Shown: in pieces, positions 1 to 7,850 of the stretch
Layout: every line of letters starts with the position of its first letter
How positions within the stretch are numbered: the stretch's first letter is position 1
Origin: Bradyrhizobiaceae bacterium
GTDB lineage: Bacteria > Pseudomonadota > Alphaproteobacteria > Rhizobiales > Xanthobacteraceae
DNA: 40,323 nucleotides
NCBI GenBank assembly: GCA_947481685.1
Contig: CANKHA010000022.1
Location: 1-40,323, forward strand
Reading direction: 5' to 3'
Position numbers and translations under genes: made by a program
Notes under the pieces: model-generated
What the model saw: the letters and a program-made list of their open reading frames with translations, nothing else
Told to the model about the DNA's origin: nothing
Databases searched by the model: none

Positions 1-1
1 A

Positions 2-1009
2 GTCGCCGGTATCTGCGGCACCGACGTCAAGCTCTATGCCCATCCGCCGAATGCCGAGCCCACCATCATGGGCCACGAGAACATCGGCTACATCGCCAAG
101 GCCGGCCGCGAATTCACCCGCCGCAAGGGCTTCAAGGAAGGCGATCTTGTCTTCGTCGAGCATTATGTGATGTGCGGCAAGTGCGAATGGTGCCATCGCG
201 GCCAATATCGCCATTGCGAGAACACCAACTGGCGCACCAACCTGGATGCGATCCGCTACGGCTACACCTCGGCTGCCAAGCCCCCGCACCTCTGGGGCGG
301 CTTCGCGCAATATGTCTATCTGCCGTGGAATGCGGTGGTGCACCATGTGCCTAAGAACGTCACGCCGGAGCTCGCCGGTCTCGTCACCCCGATGGCCAAC
401 GGCGTCGAATGGTCGCTGTTCGATGGCGGCGTCGGTTACAACTCCACCGTACTGATCCAAGGTCCCGGCCAACAGGGCCTGTCGCAGACCGTGATCTGCA
501 AACAGGCCGGCGCGTCGCTGATCATCGTCACCGGCACCTCCAAGGATGCCGCGCGCTTGAAGGTCGCCAAGGAACTGGGCGCCGATTACGTCATCGACGT
601 GCAGAAAGAAGACCCGCTGGAGCGGATCATGGAGATCACCGGCGGCAGAGGCGTTGACGTCTCACTCGACTGCACCGCCGGCGCCGGCACCATCCCGATC
701 CTGCTCGGCATCGAAGCGCTCAAGCGCAAGGGCGGCAAGATCGTGGTGCAGGGTGAACTGGCGCAGTTCCCGAACTTCCCGCTGGAGAAGTTCACGGTGA
801 AGTTCATCACCATGCACAGTGCCCGCGGCCACAGCTACGAGGCCTGCGAACTCGCACTGGCGCAGCTCGCCTCGCACCGCTTCCCGCTGGAGAAGGTCAC
901 CACCCACCGCTTCGCACTGAAGGATGTCGATCTCGCCATCCGTTCGGTCGGCAACCAGCCAGGCGGCGTACCCGACGTGATCCATGCCTCGCTGATGCCC
1001 TGGCTCTAA
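2..1009 (+). CDS. Zinc-dependent alcohol dehydrogenase, 5'-truncated by the window edge
   Basis: Medium-chain (MDR) NAD(P)-dependent dehydrogenase. The reading frame is already open at base 2, so the N-terminus lies outside the window and the first ATG at 68 is internal. Numbering from base 2, the catalytic-zinc residues are C5 (CGTD) and H25/E26 (GHE). The structural-zinc lobe has four cysteines at about 58, 61, 64 and 72. The Rossmann motif GPGQQG lies at about 154-159. The 335 visible residues fit a protein missing only a few tens of N-terminal residues. It ends at TAA and is followed at once by a strong terminator. The substrate cannot be read from the sequence. Sure of the family, unsure of the role. 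Confidence 0.9.
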   Translation, partial: VAGICGTDVKLYAHPPNAEPTIMGHENIGYIAKAGREFTRRKGFKEGDLVFVEHYVMCGKCEWCHRGQYRHCENTNWRTNLDAIRYGYTSAAKPPHLWGGFAQYVYLPWNAVVHHVPKNVTPELAGLVTPMANGVEWSLFDGGVGYNSTVLIQGPGQQGLSQTVICKQAGASLIIVTGTSKDAARLKVAKELGADYVIDVQKEDPLERIMEITGGRGVDVSLDCTAGAGTIPILLGIEALKRKGGKIVVQGELAQFPNFPLEKFTVKFITMHSARGHSYEACELALAQLASHRFPLEKVTTHRFALKDVDLAIRSVGNQPGGVPDVIHASLMPWL

Positions 1010-1033
1010 GCGCCAGCGACACGATGCGCTAAC

Positions 1034-1066
1034 AATCGGCCGGGCCCTGCCCGGCCGATTTGTTTT
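1034..1066 (+). terminator. Rho-independent terminator after the alcohol dehydrogenase
   Basis: A perfect 12-bp GC-rich inverted repeat (arms 1034-1045 and 1049-1060) with a 3-nt loop is followed by TGTTTT. It lies 25 bp after the dehydrogenase stop and just beyond the end of the convergent aldo/keto reductase. The T-rich tail is only on the plus strand. Confidence 0.85.
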
Positions 1067-1071
1067 GGACC

Positions 1072-2085
1072 CTAGCCAGCCAGCTTTTCCCAATCCGCGA
1101 CCAAACGCTTGCGCTGCGCTTCGTTCGGCAGACGTCCGCGCCCGGCATAGAGATTGTCGATGGCATATTCCGGCCGGTCGGTGCCGGGAATGACAACGTT
1201 GATGGCCGGATGGCCAAGAAGATATTTCAGGAAATATTGCGCCCAGCTTGAAACATCGAGCTCTTCTTTTGCCCAGGCCGGAATTTCCTTGCCGCGCGAT
1301 TGCGTCAACAGTCGGTTGCGGCCGAATGGCAGCGCGGTAAGCACGGCAACGCCACGATCCTTCGCCAGTGGCAAGATGCTCGCCTCCGCCTTGCGATTGT
1401 CGAGCGCATAATCGATCTGGGCGAAATCAAGCTTTTCGGTTTTCAGGATTTGCTCGTATTCCGGAAGGGTGTTTTCGAAGGATGTCGTGATGCCGACATA
1501 CTTCACCTTGCCCTCGTCCTTCAGGCGGCGAATGGTTTTGAGCTGGGCCTTCCAGTCCCGGATGTTATGGACCTGCAGAAGTTCGAAGCGGTTGGTGCCG
1601 AGGTCCTTCACCGATTTTTCGTACTGCGCGATTCCTTCCTTTTCCTGATTATCGCCCCGCATGCTGATCTTGGTGGCGAGGAAAGCCTTGTCGCGCAGGC
1701 CGGTGCGCTTGAAAATCTCGCCGAGATTTTCTTCCGCCCGGCCATAGGGTGGCGCGGTGTCGATCAGCTTGCCGCCGCCGTTGAGGAAGGCCTTCACCGA
1801 CTCTACAAGCGCGGGGAATTTCGGGTCGCTGGTCTCGATTTCATACACCACCGCAGTGCCCATGCCGATGATGGGAAGCGCCTCACCGCTGGAAGGGATC
1901 GGCTTGGTCTGAATCGGCTTGGCGCTGATGGCCGGATCATAAACCGGCCCTCCCTGCGCAAAGGCTTTGCCGACAGGCCCGAGCAACCCGTCGGCCGCCA
2001 ACGCACCACCAGCTGCGGCAGCCAGCTTGAGGAATTGCTGGCGCGTCATTGGCGCGACGCTATTGGGGCGATGCGATTTCGTCAT
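1072..2085 (-). CDS. Aldo/keto reductase with N-terminal export-type signal
   Basis: 337-residue aldo/keto reductase. The catalytic tetrad is visible: D109, Y114 (in DTAPPYG), K139 (LATK) and H173 (QVH). Residues 1-44 form a leader ending in AFAQ. Its TRQQFLK followed by an Ala-rich hydrophobic run resembles a Tat signal, but the twin arginine is R-Q instead of R-R. The start at 2085 is chosen because GGAGGA stands 6 nt upstream; an upstream extension to 2256 would run into the preceding gene. It starts 19 bp after the MFS gene, so the two form an operon. The substrate is unknown. The predicted export is inference from the leader. Confidence 0.88.
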   Translation of the reverse strand: MTKSHRPNSVAPMTRQQFLKLAAAAGGALAADGLLGPVGKAFAQGGPVYDPAISAKPIQTKPIPSSGEALPIIGMGTAVVYEIETSDPKFPALVESVKAFLNGGGKLIDTAPPYGRAEENLGEIFKRTGLRDKAFLATKISMRGDNQEKEGIAQYEKSVKDLGTNRFELLQVHNIRDWKAQLKTIRRLKDEGKVKYVGITTSFENTLPEYEQILKTEKLDFAQIDYALDNRKAEASILPLAKDRGVAVLTALPFGRNRLLTQSRGKEIPAWAKEELDVSSWAQYFLKYLLGHPAINVVIPGTDRPEYAIDNLYAGRGRLPNEAQRKRLVADWEKLAG

Positions 2086-2104
2086 GCTATTCCTCCGAAA
2101 TGAG

Positions 2105-3397
2105 TTATTCGGCCGGCTTCGATTGAGCCAACTCTTCCTGCTTGCGGCCAAGCAACAGCAACAAGACTGCCCAGGCGACCGAGATCGGCACCGCGACCAA
2201 CGCAATAGCCGACAGGTCGAGGCCGATTGAACGCAGGCCAGTATAAATCCAACCATTCACCGCGTCCCCGCCGCGAAATACCGCAGTGTCTATGACGCTC
2301 TTGGCCTTGTATTTCTGCTCACGCGTGACAACGGTGAACAATGTTTCCCGTGCGGGATTGGCAAAACCGAATTCCGCCGCACGTTTCAGTGCCTGAAAAA
2401 CAACCAGAACGATGAGCGTCGGCATGATGGCCAGGGCCAGGAAGCCGCCCATCGTCACGAACGCGAGCGACGCAAGCGCTGCGCCAACGCCCAGTCTCAC
2501 CAAAACACTGCCGGTGACTGTGAGTTGCAGAATGATGGTGACCACACTGACCGCGAGGTCGATCGAAGCAAAGACCCGCGTGCGGTCGGCAGGGTTGTCA
2601 AAAGCGGCGGAAACAATCGAGGCCTGCTGAAAATACAAGAAAGTGCTGGTGAGAGACAGTAGCAGTACATGGCAGCAGATCAGCATCAGAAACGGCGAGC
2701 GGGCTATTTCCGTCAGTCCTGCCAGAATACCGCCGCCGATAACCTGATCATTTGCTGACTGCGCAGTCATACTATTCGCCGGCTTCTGCGCCTGCTGCGT
2801 ATTCAGTATCTGCCGGACGCAGAGCACCGCGACTTCGAGCAGGAGCGCTGAGATCAGCAAAAGATTGACGGGGCCCAGGTACGTCACGAGACCTGCGGTA
2901 AGCAAAGGACCCACCAGCGCCCCAGCCGAGCCACCTGCCGCGATGAAGCCGAACAGCCGCTTGCCCTGCTCTGTGTTGAACAGGTCCGCCATGAATCCCC
3001 AAAATACCGTGACGACGAACAGATTGAAGACACTCACCCACATGAAGAAAGCGCCCGCGACATAAGCTTGTCCGGGAATCGCATGGCCAAGCGCGAAAAA
3101 CAGGACCAGGCTGGCGGCGAAAAAATGATAGACCCAGGGAATGAATTGTCGCCGCGGCACCCGGGTTACCAGCGCGCCGAACAGAGGCGCGACGGCCAGC
3201 ATCACGAAAAATGTACCGGTAAAGAGCCATTGCAGGTTGCCTACACCAGCGGCAATCCCGCTTTCATCGCGCAACGGGCGAAGAATGTAATAGCCAGACA
3301 GGAGACAGAAGAAATAGGCGAAGGCCCACAGCATCGCGCGCACTTCATCGGGACGCGCCTTGACGACCCGCCCCAGGGGCTGCGTGAGATTGTCCAT
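2105..3397 (-). CDS. MFS / ATP-ADP translocase-like membrane carrier
   Basis: 430-residue polytopic inner-membrane protein with roughly 10-12 hydrophobic segments. The N-terminal GYYILRPLRDE and the central segment VFNLFVVTVFWGFMADLF followed by GKRLFGFIAAGG recall the NTP/NDP translocase-related branch of MFS carriers found in free-living proteobacteria, whose substrate is mostly unproven. The ATG at 3397 has the purine-rich site AGGGAGAGG just upstream. It is first in a two-gene operon with the exported aldo/keto reductase and divergent from the CobW gene. Family membership is fairly sure; nucleotide transport is not claimed. Confidence 0.82.
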   Translation of the reverse strand: MDNLTQPLGRVVKARPDEVRAMLWAFAYFFCLLSGYYILRPLRDESGIAAGVGNLQWLFTGTFFVMLAVAPLFGALVTRVPRRQFIPWVYHFFAASLVLFFALGHAIPGQAYVAGAFFMWVSVFNLFVVTVFWGFMADLFNTEQGKRLFGFIAAGGSAGALVGPLLTAGLVTYLGPVNLLLISALLLEVAVLCVRQILNTQQAQKPANSMTAQSANDQVIGGGILAGLTEIARSPFLMLICCHVLLLSLTSTFLYFQQASIVSAAFDNPADRTRVFASIDLAVSVVTIILQLTVTGSVLVRLGVGAALASLAFVTMGGFLALAIMPTLIVLVVFQALKRAAEFGFANPARETLFTVVTREQKYKAKSVIDTAVFRGGDAVNGWIYTGLRSIGLDLSAIALVAVPISVAWAVLLLLLGRKQEELAQSKPAE

Positions 3398-3490
3398 CCT
3401 CTCCCTTTATCGTTATTTCCCCTGAGTATCGGCCACAGAACCGGGATTCTCAACGCCGAAAGGGGGCCGTGACGCCGCCTCGCGCGAGGG

Positions 3491-3496
3491 TTATAT
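3491..3496 (+). promoter_or_regulatory. Possible -10 element upstream of the CobW gene
   Basis: TTATAT at 3491-3496 lies 16 bp after GTGACG (3469-3474), 33 bp before the CobW ATG, in the 131-bp divergent gap. It is the only clear AT-rich hexamer there. Weak evidence. Confidence 0.25.
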
Positions 3497-3528
3497 AGAG
3501 CCTTCCGCGGCTTCCCTCGAAGGATACG

Positions 3529-4575
3529 ATGACCGACCGCATTCCCGTGACCGTGCTTACCGGCTATCTCGGCGCCGGCAAGACCACTCTCCTCAACCGC
3601 ATCCTGTCGGAAGACCACGGCCGCAAATATGCGGTGATCGTCAACGAATTCGGCGAAGTCGGCATCGACAACGACCTGATCCTGAATACGGACGAAGAAC
3701 TGTTCGAGATGAACAACGGCTGCATCTGCTGCACCGTCCGCGGCGACCTCATCAAGACCATGCATGGCCTCCTGGCAAAGCGCGGCAATTTCGACGCCAT
3801 CGTCGTGGAGACCACCGGCCTCGCAGATCCTGGACCGGTGGCGCAGACCTTTTTTGTCGATTCATTTTTACAGGAACGGACAGTCCTCGATTCCGTCACC
3901 ACAGTGGTCGATGCGAAACATATCCTGTTGCGTCTTGCGGATAGCCGCGAAGCCGCCGAGCAGATCGCATTCGCCGACCAGATCGTGCTGAACAAGACCG
4001 AACTCGCCACCGAAAGCGAGTTACGCGAGATCGAGACGCGCATCCGCAGGATCAACCCGTTGGCGCCGATCCACCGCGCGCAACGCTCCAACGTGGCGCT
4101 CGACAAGGTGCTGGGGCGCGGCGGCTTCGATATCGACCGCATCGTTTCGCTCGAACCGGACTTCCTCAATCCCGGCCATGACGAAGCCGGGCATGTGCAT
4201 GATGAGCATTGCGAGCATGATCACCACAGCGATGGTGACGATCATCATGCGCACGACCATGAACATGACGCCGGCATCAACAGCTTCTCGCTGACCTCGC
4301 GCACGCCGATGGATGGCGGCAAGATCAGTGACTGGCTTGCCTATGTGGTACAATCACAGGGGCCGGACATTCTGCGCGCCAAGGGTATCATCGACGTGAA
4401 GGGTGAAAGCCGGCGGCTGGTTTTCCAGGCCGTCCACATGTTGCTGGAAGGCGACCTGCAGCGGCCGTGGAAGCCCGATGACGACCGTTATAGCCGGCTG
4501 GTTTTCATCGGCCGGAATCTTGATCGTAACGCGTTGCAGATCGGATTTGATTCCTGCGCCGCAAAGACCTCTTAA
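3529..4575 (+). CDS. CobW/COG0523 G3E-family GTPase, putative metallochaperone
   Basis: 348-residue G3E P-loop GTPase of the CobW/YjiA/ZNG1 type, which deliver metal (often zinc) to target enzymes. Walker A is GYLGAGKTT at 12-20. The family CxCC metal motif is C65-I-C67-C68, inside NNGCICC. NKTE is at the guanine-specificity position. A stretch at about 218-248 is packed with His and Asp and should bind metal. A C-terminal CobW_C domain follows. Start: GAAGGA lies 7-12 nt upstream of the ATG. No Zur site could be recognised upstream, so zinc regulation is not claimed. The zinc alcohol dehydrogenase nearby and ureG at the far end are metal enzymes or chaperones, but no link is shown. Confidence 0.92.
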   Translation: MTDRIPVTVLTGYLGAGKTTLLNRILSEDHGRKYAVIVNEFGEVGIDNDLILNTDEELFEMNNGCICCTVRGDLIKTMHGLLAKRGNFDAIVVETTGLADPGPVAQTFFVDSFLQERTVLDSVTTVVDAKHILLRLADSREAAEQIAFADQIVLNKTELATESELREIETRIRRINPLAPIHRAQRSNVALDKVLGRGGFDIDRIVSLEPDFLNPGHDEAGHVHDEHCEHDHHSDGDDHHAHDHEHDAGINSFSLTSRTPMDGGKISDWLAYVVQSQGPDILRAKGIIDVKGESRRLVFQAVHMLLEGDLQRPWKPDDDRYSRLVFIGRNLDRNALQIGFDSCAAKTS

Positions 4576-4650
4576 TTTAGTGAGATATAAAGAAGACCTT
4601 GTTATCTCTAGGCTGCGACGCGCGGCACGCCGCTATGGGGCGCTTTCCTT

Positions 4651-6117
4651 ATGAGTGTTTTTTCGACCGATAAAGCCCCGGGCAGCACCGCCTTCGTTCC
4701 GCCCTATCCTCCGCGCCTGCCTTCACCGCCATCGACCTTGCGGCGCATTTTGATTGCGCGGCGTGACTTTCTCGAGATGTGGGAAGAGCAGGCTTTCGAT
4801 CTCGAGTTTTCGCATTCGCGGATGTTCCTGCGACAGACATTCCTGTGCAACAGCCCCGAATCCGTTCAATTCGCCTTCAGCCAGAAGAACGGCAGCTTTC
4901 AGCGCAAGAGCCCCCAGATGCGCTATGCACTCGAGCCCTTGCTGGGCGATGGGCTCTTCATCAGCGACGGCAGAACCTGGCGGACGCGCCGGAAAATGGT
5001 CGCGCCAATTATCCACGTTTCCAAGATCCGGGAATTCGCGCCGATCATGGTGCAGGCCGCAATAGAAACGCGTGATCGCTGGGCCGCAGCGGCAGGATCA
5101 AGCATCGATGTGCTCGCAGAGTCCGCAAAACTGACCGCCGAAATTATCTGCCGCACGGTGTTTGGAAGCCAGCTGGGGCATAACTATGCCGAACAGATCG
5201 TTCGCGGTTTCAGCGATTATCAACATTCTATCGATCAGATCGACGTGACCTCGTTTCTCGGTTTGCCGGACTGGTTTCCGCGCTGGCGTAGCGGACGCTT
5301 GCGCAAAAATGTCCGGCAGATTCACGCGGTTCTGGATGAAGTCATCGCGAGCGCTCGCAAGCGTGCTAGCGATGGAGAGCCGTCGGTGATCAACCACTTG
5401 TTTGAAGCGCGGGATGAAAAAGGCAGGCCGCTAAACCGGAAAGCATTGCGCAACGAGACCGGGGTCTTGTTCATGGCCGGGCACGAGACCACAGCCAATA
5501 CGCTGGCCTGGACCTGGTATTTGCTGTCGCAGGCGTCAGACGTCGAGGCCAAGCTGCACGCCGAACTTGACGCGGTTCTTGGCAGCCGAACGCCAACCCT
5601 CAACGACGTCCCGCAGCTTGTTTACACACGTGCGATCGTGGAAGAGGCGCTGCGGCTCTATCCGCCGGTGCCTATCCTCCCCCGCGAGGCCATTAAAGAA
5701 GAAGAATTTCATGGAGTGCGCATTCCCAAGGGTTCACTGCTGTTCGTGGTGCCATGGCTGTTGCACCGGCACCGCAAGCTGTGGGATCTGCCGGACCACT
5801 TCATCCCTGAGAGGTTCTTGCCGGAGAACAGGGAAAAGATTTCCAAATTCGCGTATGTGCCTTTCAGCATCGGTCCGCGCATCTGCGCAGGAGCGACATT
5901 CGGACTGACCGAAGCTATCCTTTGCCTCGCCACGCTGGCTCAGAAATTCCAGTTGCGTTTGAAGCCGGGTCACACCGTCAAGCCGGTCTGCCGCCTGACC
6001 TTGCGCCCTGAGGGTGGATTGCCGATGACGGTGCATCCGCGCACGCTGGGCAGCCCGCAGGCCAGCACGGAAACACCCGTTCCTGCGGCCGTCTGCCCGT
6101 TTAATCATGCGCAATAG
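4651..6117 (+). CDS. Cytochrome P450
   Basis: 488-residue soluble P450 mono-oxygenase. The C-helix WRTRR starts at W110. The I-helix oxygen-activating motif AGHETT is at 276-281. The K-helix ExxR is E332/R335. The haem loop FSIGPRICAG carries the thiolate ligand C412. All catalytic hallmarks are intact. No membrane anchor is apparent. The ATG at 4651 lacks a convincing ribosome site, so the start is provisional. The downstream acyltransferase begins 32 bp after the stop and is probably co-transcribed. Both converge on the PKS operon, suggesting a lipid or acyl chain as substrate (inference). No ferredoxin or reductase partner gene is in the window. Confidence 0.93.
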   Translation: MSVFSTDKAPGSTAFVPPYPPRLPSPPSTLRRILIARRDFLEMWEEQAFDLEFSHSRMFLRQTFLCNSPESVQFAFSQKNGSFQRKSPQMRYALEPLLGDGLFISDGRTWRTRRKMVAPIIHVSKIREFAPIMVQAAIETRDRWAAAAGSSIDVLAESAKLTAEIICRTVFGSQLGHNYAEQIVRGFSDYQHSIDQIDVTSFLGLPDWFPRWRSGRLRKNVRQIHAVLDEVIASARKRASDGEPSVINHLFEARDEKGRPLNRKALRNETGVLFMAGHETTANTLAWTWYLLSQASDVEAKLHAELDAVLGSRTPTLNDVPQLVYTRAIVEEALRLYPPVPILPREAIKEEEFHGVRIPKGSLLFVVPWLLHRHRKLWDLPDHFIPERFLPENREKISKFAYVPFSIGPRICAGATFGLTEAILCLATLAQKFQLRLKPGHTVKPVCRLTLRPEGGLPMTVHPRTLGSPQASTETPVPAAVCPFNHAQ

Positions 6118-6149
6118 CAGCCGCGTGTCCGCAGCATTCGGAAGCCCCT

Positions 6150-7046
6150 ATGCCATCCGCCGTTGAAAACATCCGAGGCATGGTCAAGACAGCCGTCCAT
6201 TACGGACTGCGACTATTGCCTGTCGACTGGTGTTCGGCCATCGGCGCCATGGGCGGTAAGACTGCGCCTGCACGTTACAAGAAGAGCGACGAACGCGCCC
6301 GCCGCGTTTTCCGCGCGTTGAGACCAGAAGCGGCAGATCCCGTCTGGCTCGATGCCGCAATGCAAAGGCTGTGGCGCAATATCGGCCGGACCATGGCCGA
6401 GTATTCGATCATGGACCGCCTCTGGCATAAGGGCCGCATCGACGCCGAAGGGCTGGAGCATGTGGAAGCCGCGAAGGCGACCGGCCGGCCGATCATCGTC
6501 GTCGGCTTGCATCTGGGGAATTGGGAGCTGATGGGGCCGGCGCTGGTCTTCTCCGGACATCCCACCAGCGCAATCTATCTGAAGCCGGACAATCCCTTTG
6601 AACATCGCATCGTCATTAATGTCCGCAACCGTTACGGGATGGGTCTCGTAGAACCGACATCCGAGGGAACGCGCAAGGCGCTTCGCATCCTGCAGAAAAA
6701 TCAGGAAATCTTCGGCATCTATATCGACGAATTCATACGCAACCGCGTCCATGCACCGGCATTCGGGCGAAAGCTGCAAATCACGGGAAACATAGCCTAC
6801 ACCGCACGGCTTGCGCAGATGACCAACGCGCTGGTGATCCCGTCATATTGCCTGCGCATCGGCGATGCGGCGCGGTTCAGAGTCACATTTCTACCGCCGT
6901 TGGAAATGGCCGATACCGGCGACCGCGATTCCGACATGCTGGAAAATATTCGCAGGATGGATACCGTCATCGAGCCTCTCGTCAAGGCTAACCTTGACCA
7001 GTGGTATTACGTGCTCGATCTCGAGCTTGACGATAAAACCGCCTGA
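6150..7046 (+). CDS. LpxL/HtrB-type lysophospholipid acyltransferase family protein
   Basis: 298-residue member of the lipid A late-acyltransferase (LpxL/HtrB) family, which move an acyl chain from ACP or CoA to a hydroxyl or amine at the inner membrane. The HX4E catalytic motif is H121 to E126, in GLHLGNWE. The length matches the family (about 290-310). CGGAAG lies a few bases before the ATG. The gene follows the P450 and ends 6 bp before the convergent SDR stop. Lipid A genes are absent around it, so it may acylate the product of the neighbouring PKS-oxoamine synthase pathway, for example its amine. That role is inference. A second lipid A acyltransferase function remains possible. Confidence 0.85.
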   Translation: MPSAVENIRGMVKTAVHYGLRLLPVDWCSAIGAMGGKTAPARYKKSDERARRVFRALRPEAADPVWLDAAMQRLWRNIGRTMAEYSIMDRLWHKGRIDAEGLEHVEAAKATGRPIIVVGLHLGNWELMGPALVFSGHPTSAIYLKPDNPFEHRIVINVRNRYGMGLVEPTSEGTRKALRILQKNQEIFGIYIDEFIRNRVHAPAFGRKLQITGNIAYTARLAQMTNALVIPSYCLRIGDAARFRVTFLPPLEMADTGDRDSDMLENIRRMDTVIEPLVKANLDQWYYVLDLELDDKTA

Positions 7047-7052
7047 GCGGCG

Positions 7053-7826
7053 TTATTCAGGATCGCCAACGGTAAAGCGGAAAGACTTGTTGCTCCAGCG
7101 CCGGATGCGCTCCGGCAGCATTCCGCTGATGCGGGTCATGGCGCCGAAGAAACGCGGAAGCACAACCGTGGCCTTGTTGCGTGCGATGCCGCGGGCGATG
7201 ATCTCAGCAGCTTTGTCCACAGGCATCACAAACGGCTTGGGGCCGTTCTCCCGCTCCATCATCGGCGTCGAGATATAACCGGGGCAGATCACACTGACGC
7301 CGACGCCGTGGGGCTCCAGCAGATCGCGCAACGAAAGGCCGTAGGTCAGAACCGCAGCCTTGCTGGCGCTGTAGCTAGGGGAATCCGCAAGCGGCACGAA
7401 GCCAGCGATTGAGCCGATCAAGGCGATCTGCCCACGCCCGCGCTTCATCATTGCCGGCAAGAGCGGCTGCACGGTGTTGAGCAGGCCAAGCACATTGGTT
7501 TCCATCAAGGCATAGGCCGCATCGGGTGGTTCGATCTGGCCACCCGGGCGCGTGCCTTCCATCACACCAGCATTGGCGATGATGAGATCGACCGGCGCCG
7601 CGTAATCGAAATCCACCATCCACCGGCTGAGATCTTCGCGGCTGCGGACATCCAAAACGCCCGTCGCAACCTCGGCGCCAAGAGCACGGCACGCGTTGGC
7701 GACAGCGTCGAGTCGTTCTTGATTTCGGCCGAGCAAGCCCAAGCTCGCGCCATCGAGCGCATAGCGCAACGCAAGCGCCTTACCGATGCCGCTGGAAGCG
7801 CCCGTGATGATGATACGTCGCGACAT
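7053..7826 (-). CDS. rkpH: Short-chain dehydrogenase/reductase, RkpH / ketosphinganine-reductase-like
   Basis: 257-residue classical SDR. The cofactor motif TGASSGIG is at 8-15, NAG at 85-87, and the catalytic S139, Y152 and K156 (SYSASK) are present. It is the third gene of the PKS operon, 24 bp after the oxoamine synthase. The order PKS, alpha-oxoamine synthase, SDR matches rkpA-rkpG-rkpH of the Sinorhizobium K-antigen locus as I recall it. The expected reaction is NAD(P)H reduction of the beta-keto amine made by the preceding enzyme, analogous to 3-ketosphinganine reductase. The symbol rests on family plus order, not on an alignment. Confidence 0.85.
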   Translation of the reverse strand: MSRRIIITGASSGIGKALALRYALDGASLGLLGRNQERLDAVANACRALGAEVATGVLDVRSREDLSRWMVDFDYAAPVDLIIANAGVMEGTRPGGQIEPPDAAYALMETNVLGLLNTVQPLLPAMMKRGRGQIALIGSIAGFVPLADSPSYSASKAAVLTYGLSLRDLLEPHGVGVSVICPGYISTPMMERENGPKPFVMPVDKAAEIIARGIARNKATVVLPRFFGAMTRISGMLPERIRRWSNKSFRFTVGDPE

Positions 7827-7850
7827 CGATGGTTGCGGCGGGGTACGCAG

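Noticed and set aside
1300-2103. Plus-strand open frame of 267 codons opposite the aldo/keto reductase
   Set aside because: The minus strand has the full aldo/keto reductase tetrad and a strong ribosome site.
3398-3528. Zur-type operator ahead of the CobW gene
   Set aside because: TTATATAG is AT-rich, but no palindrome resembling an alphaproteobacterial Zur site could be read.
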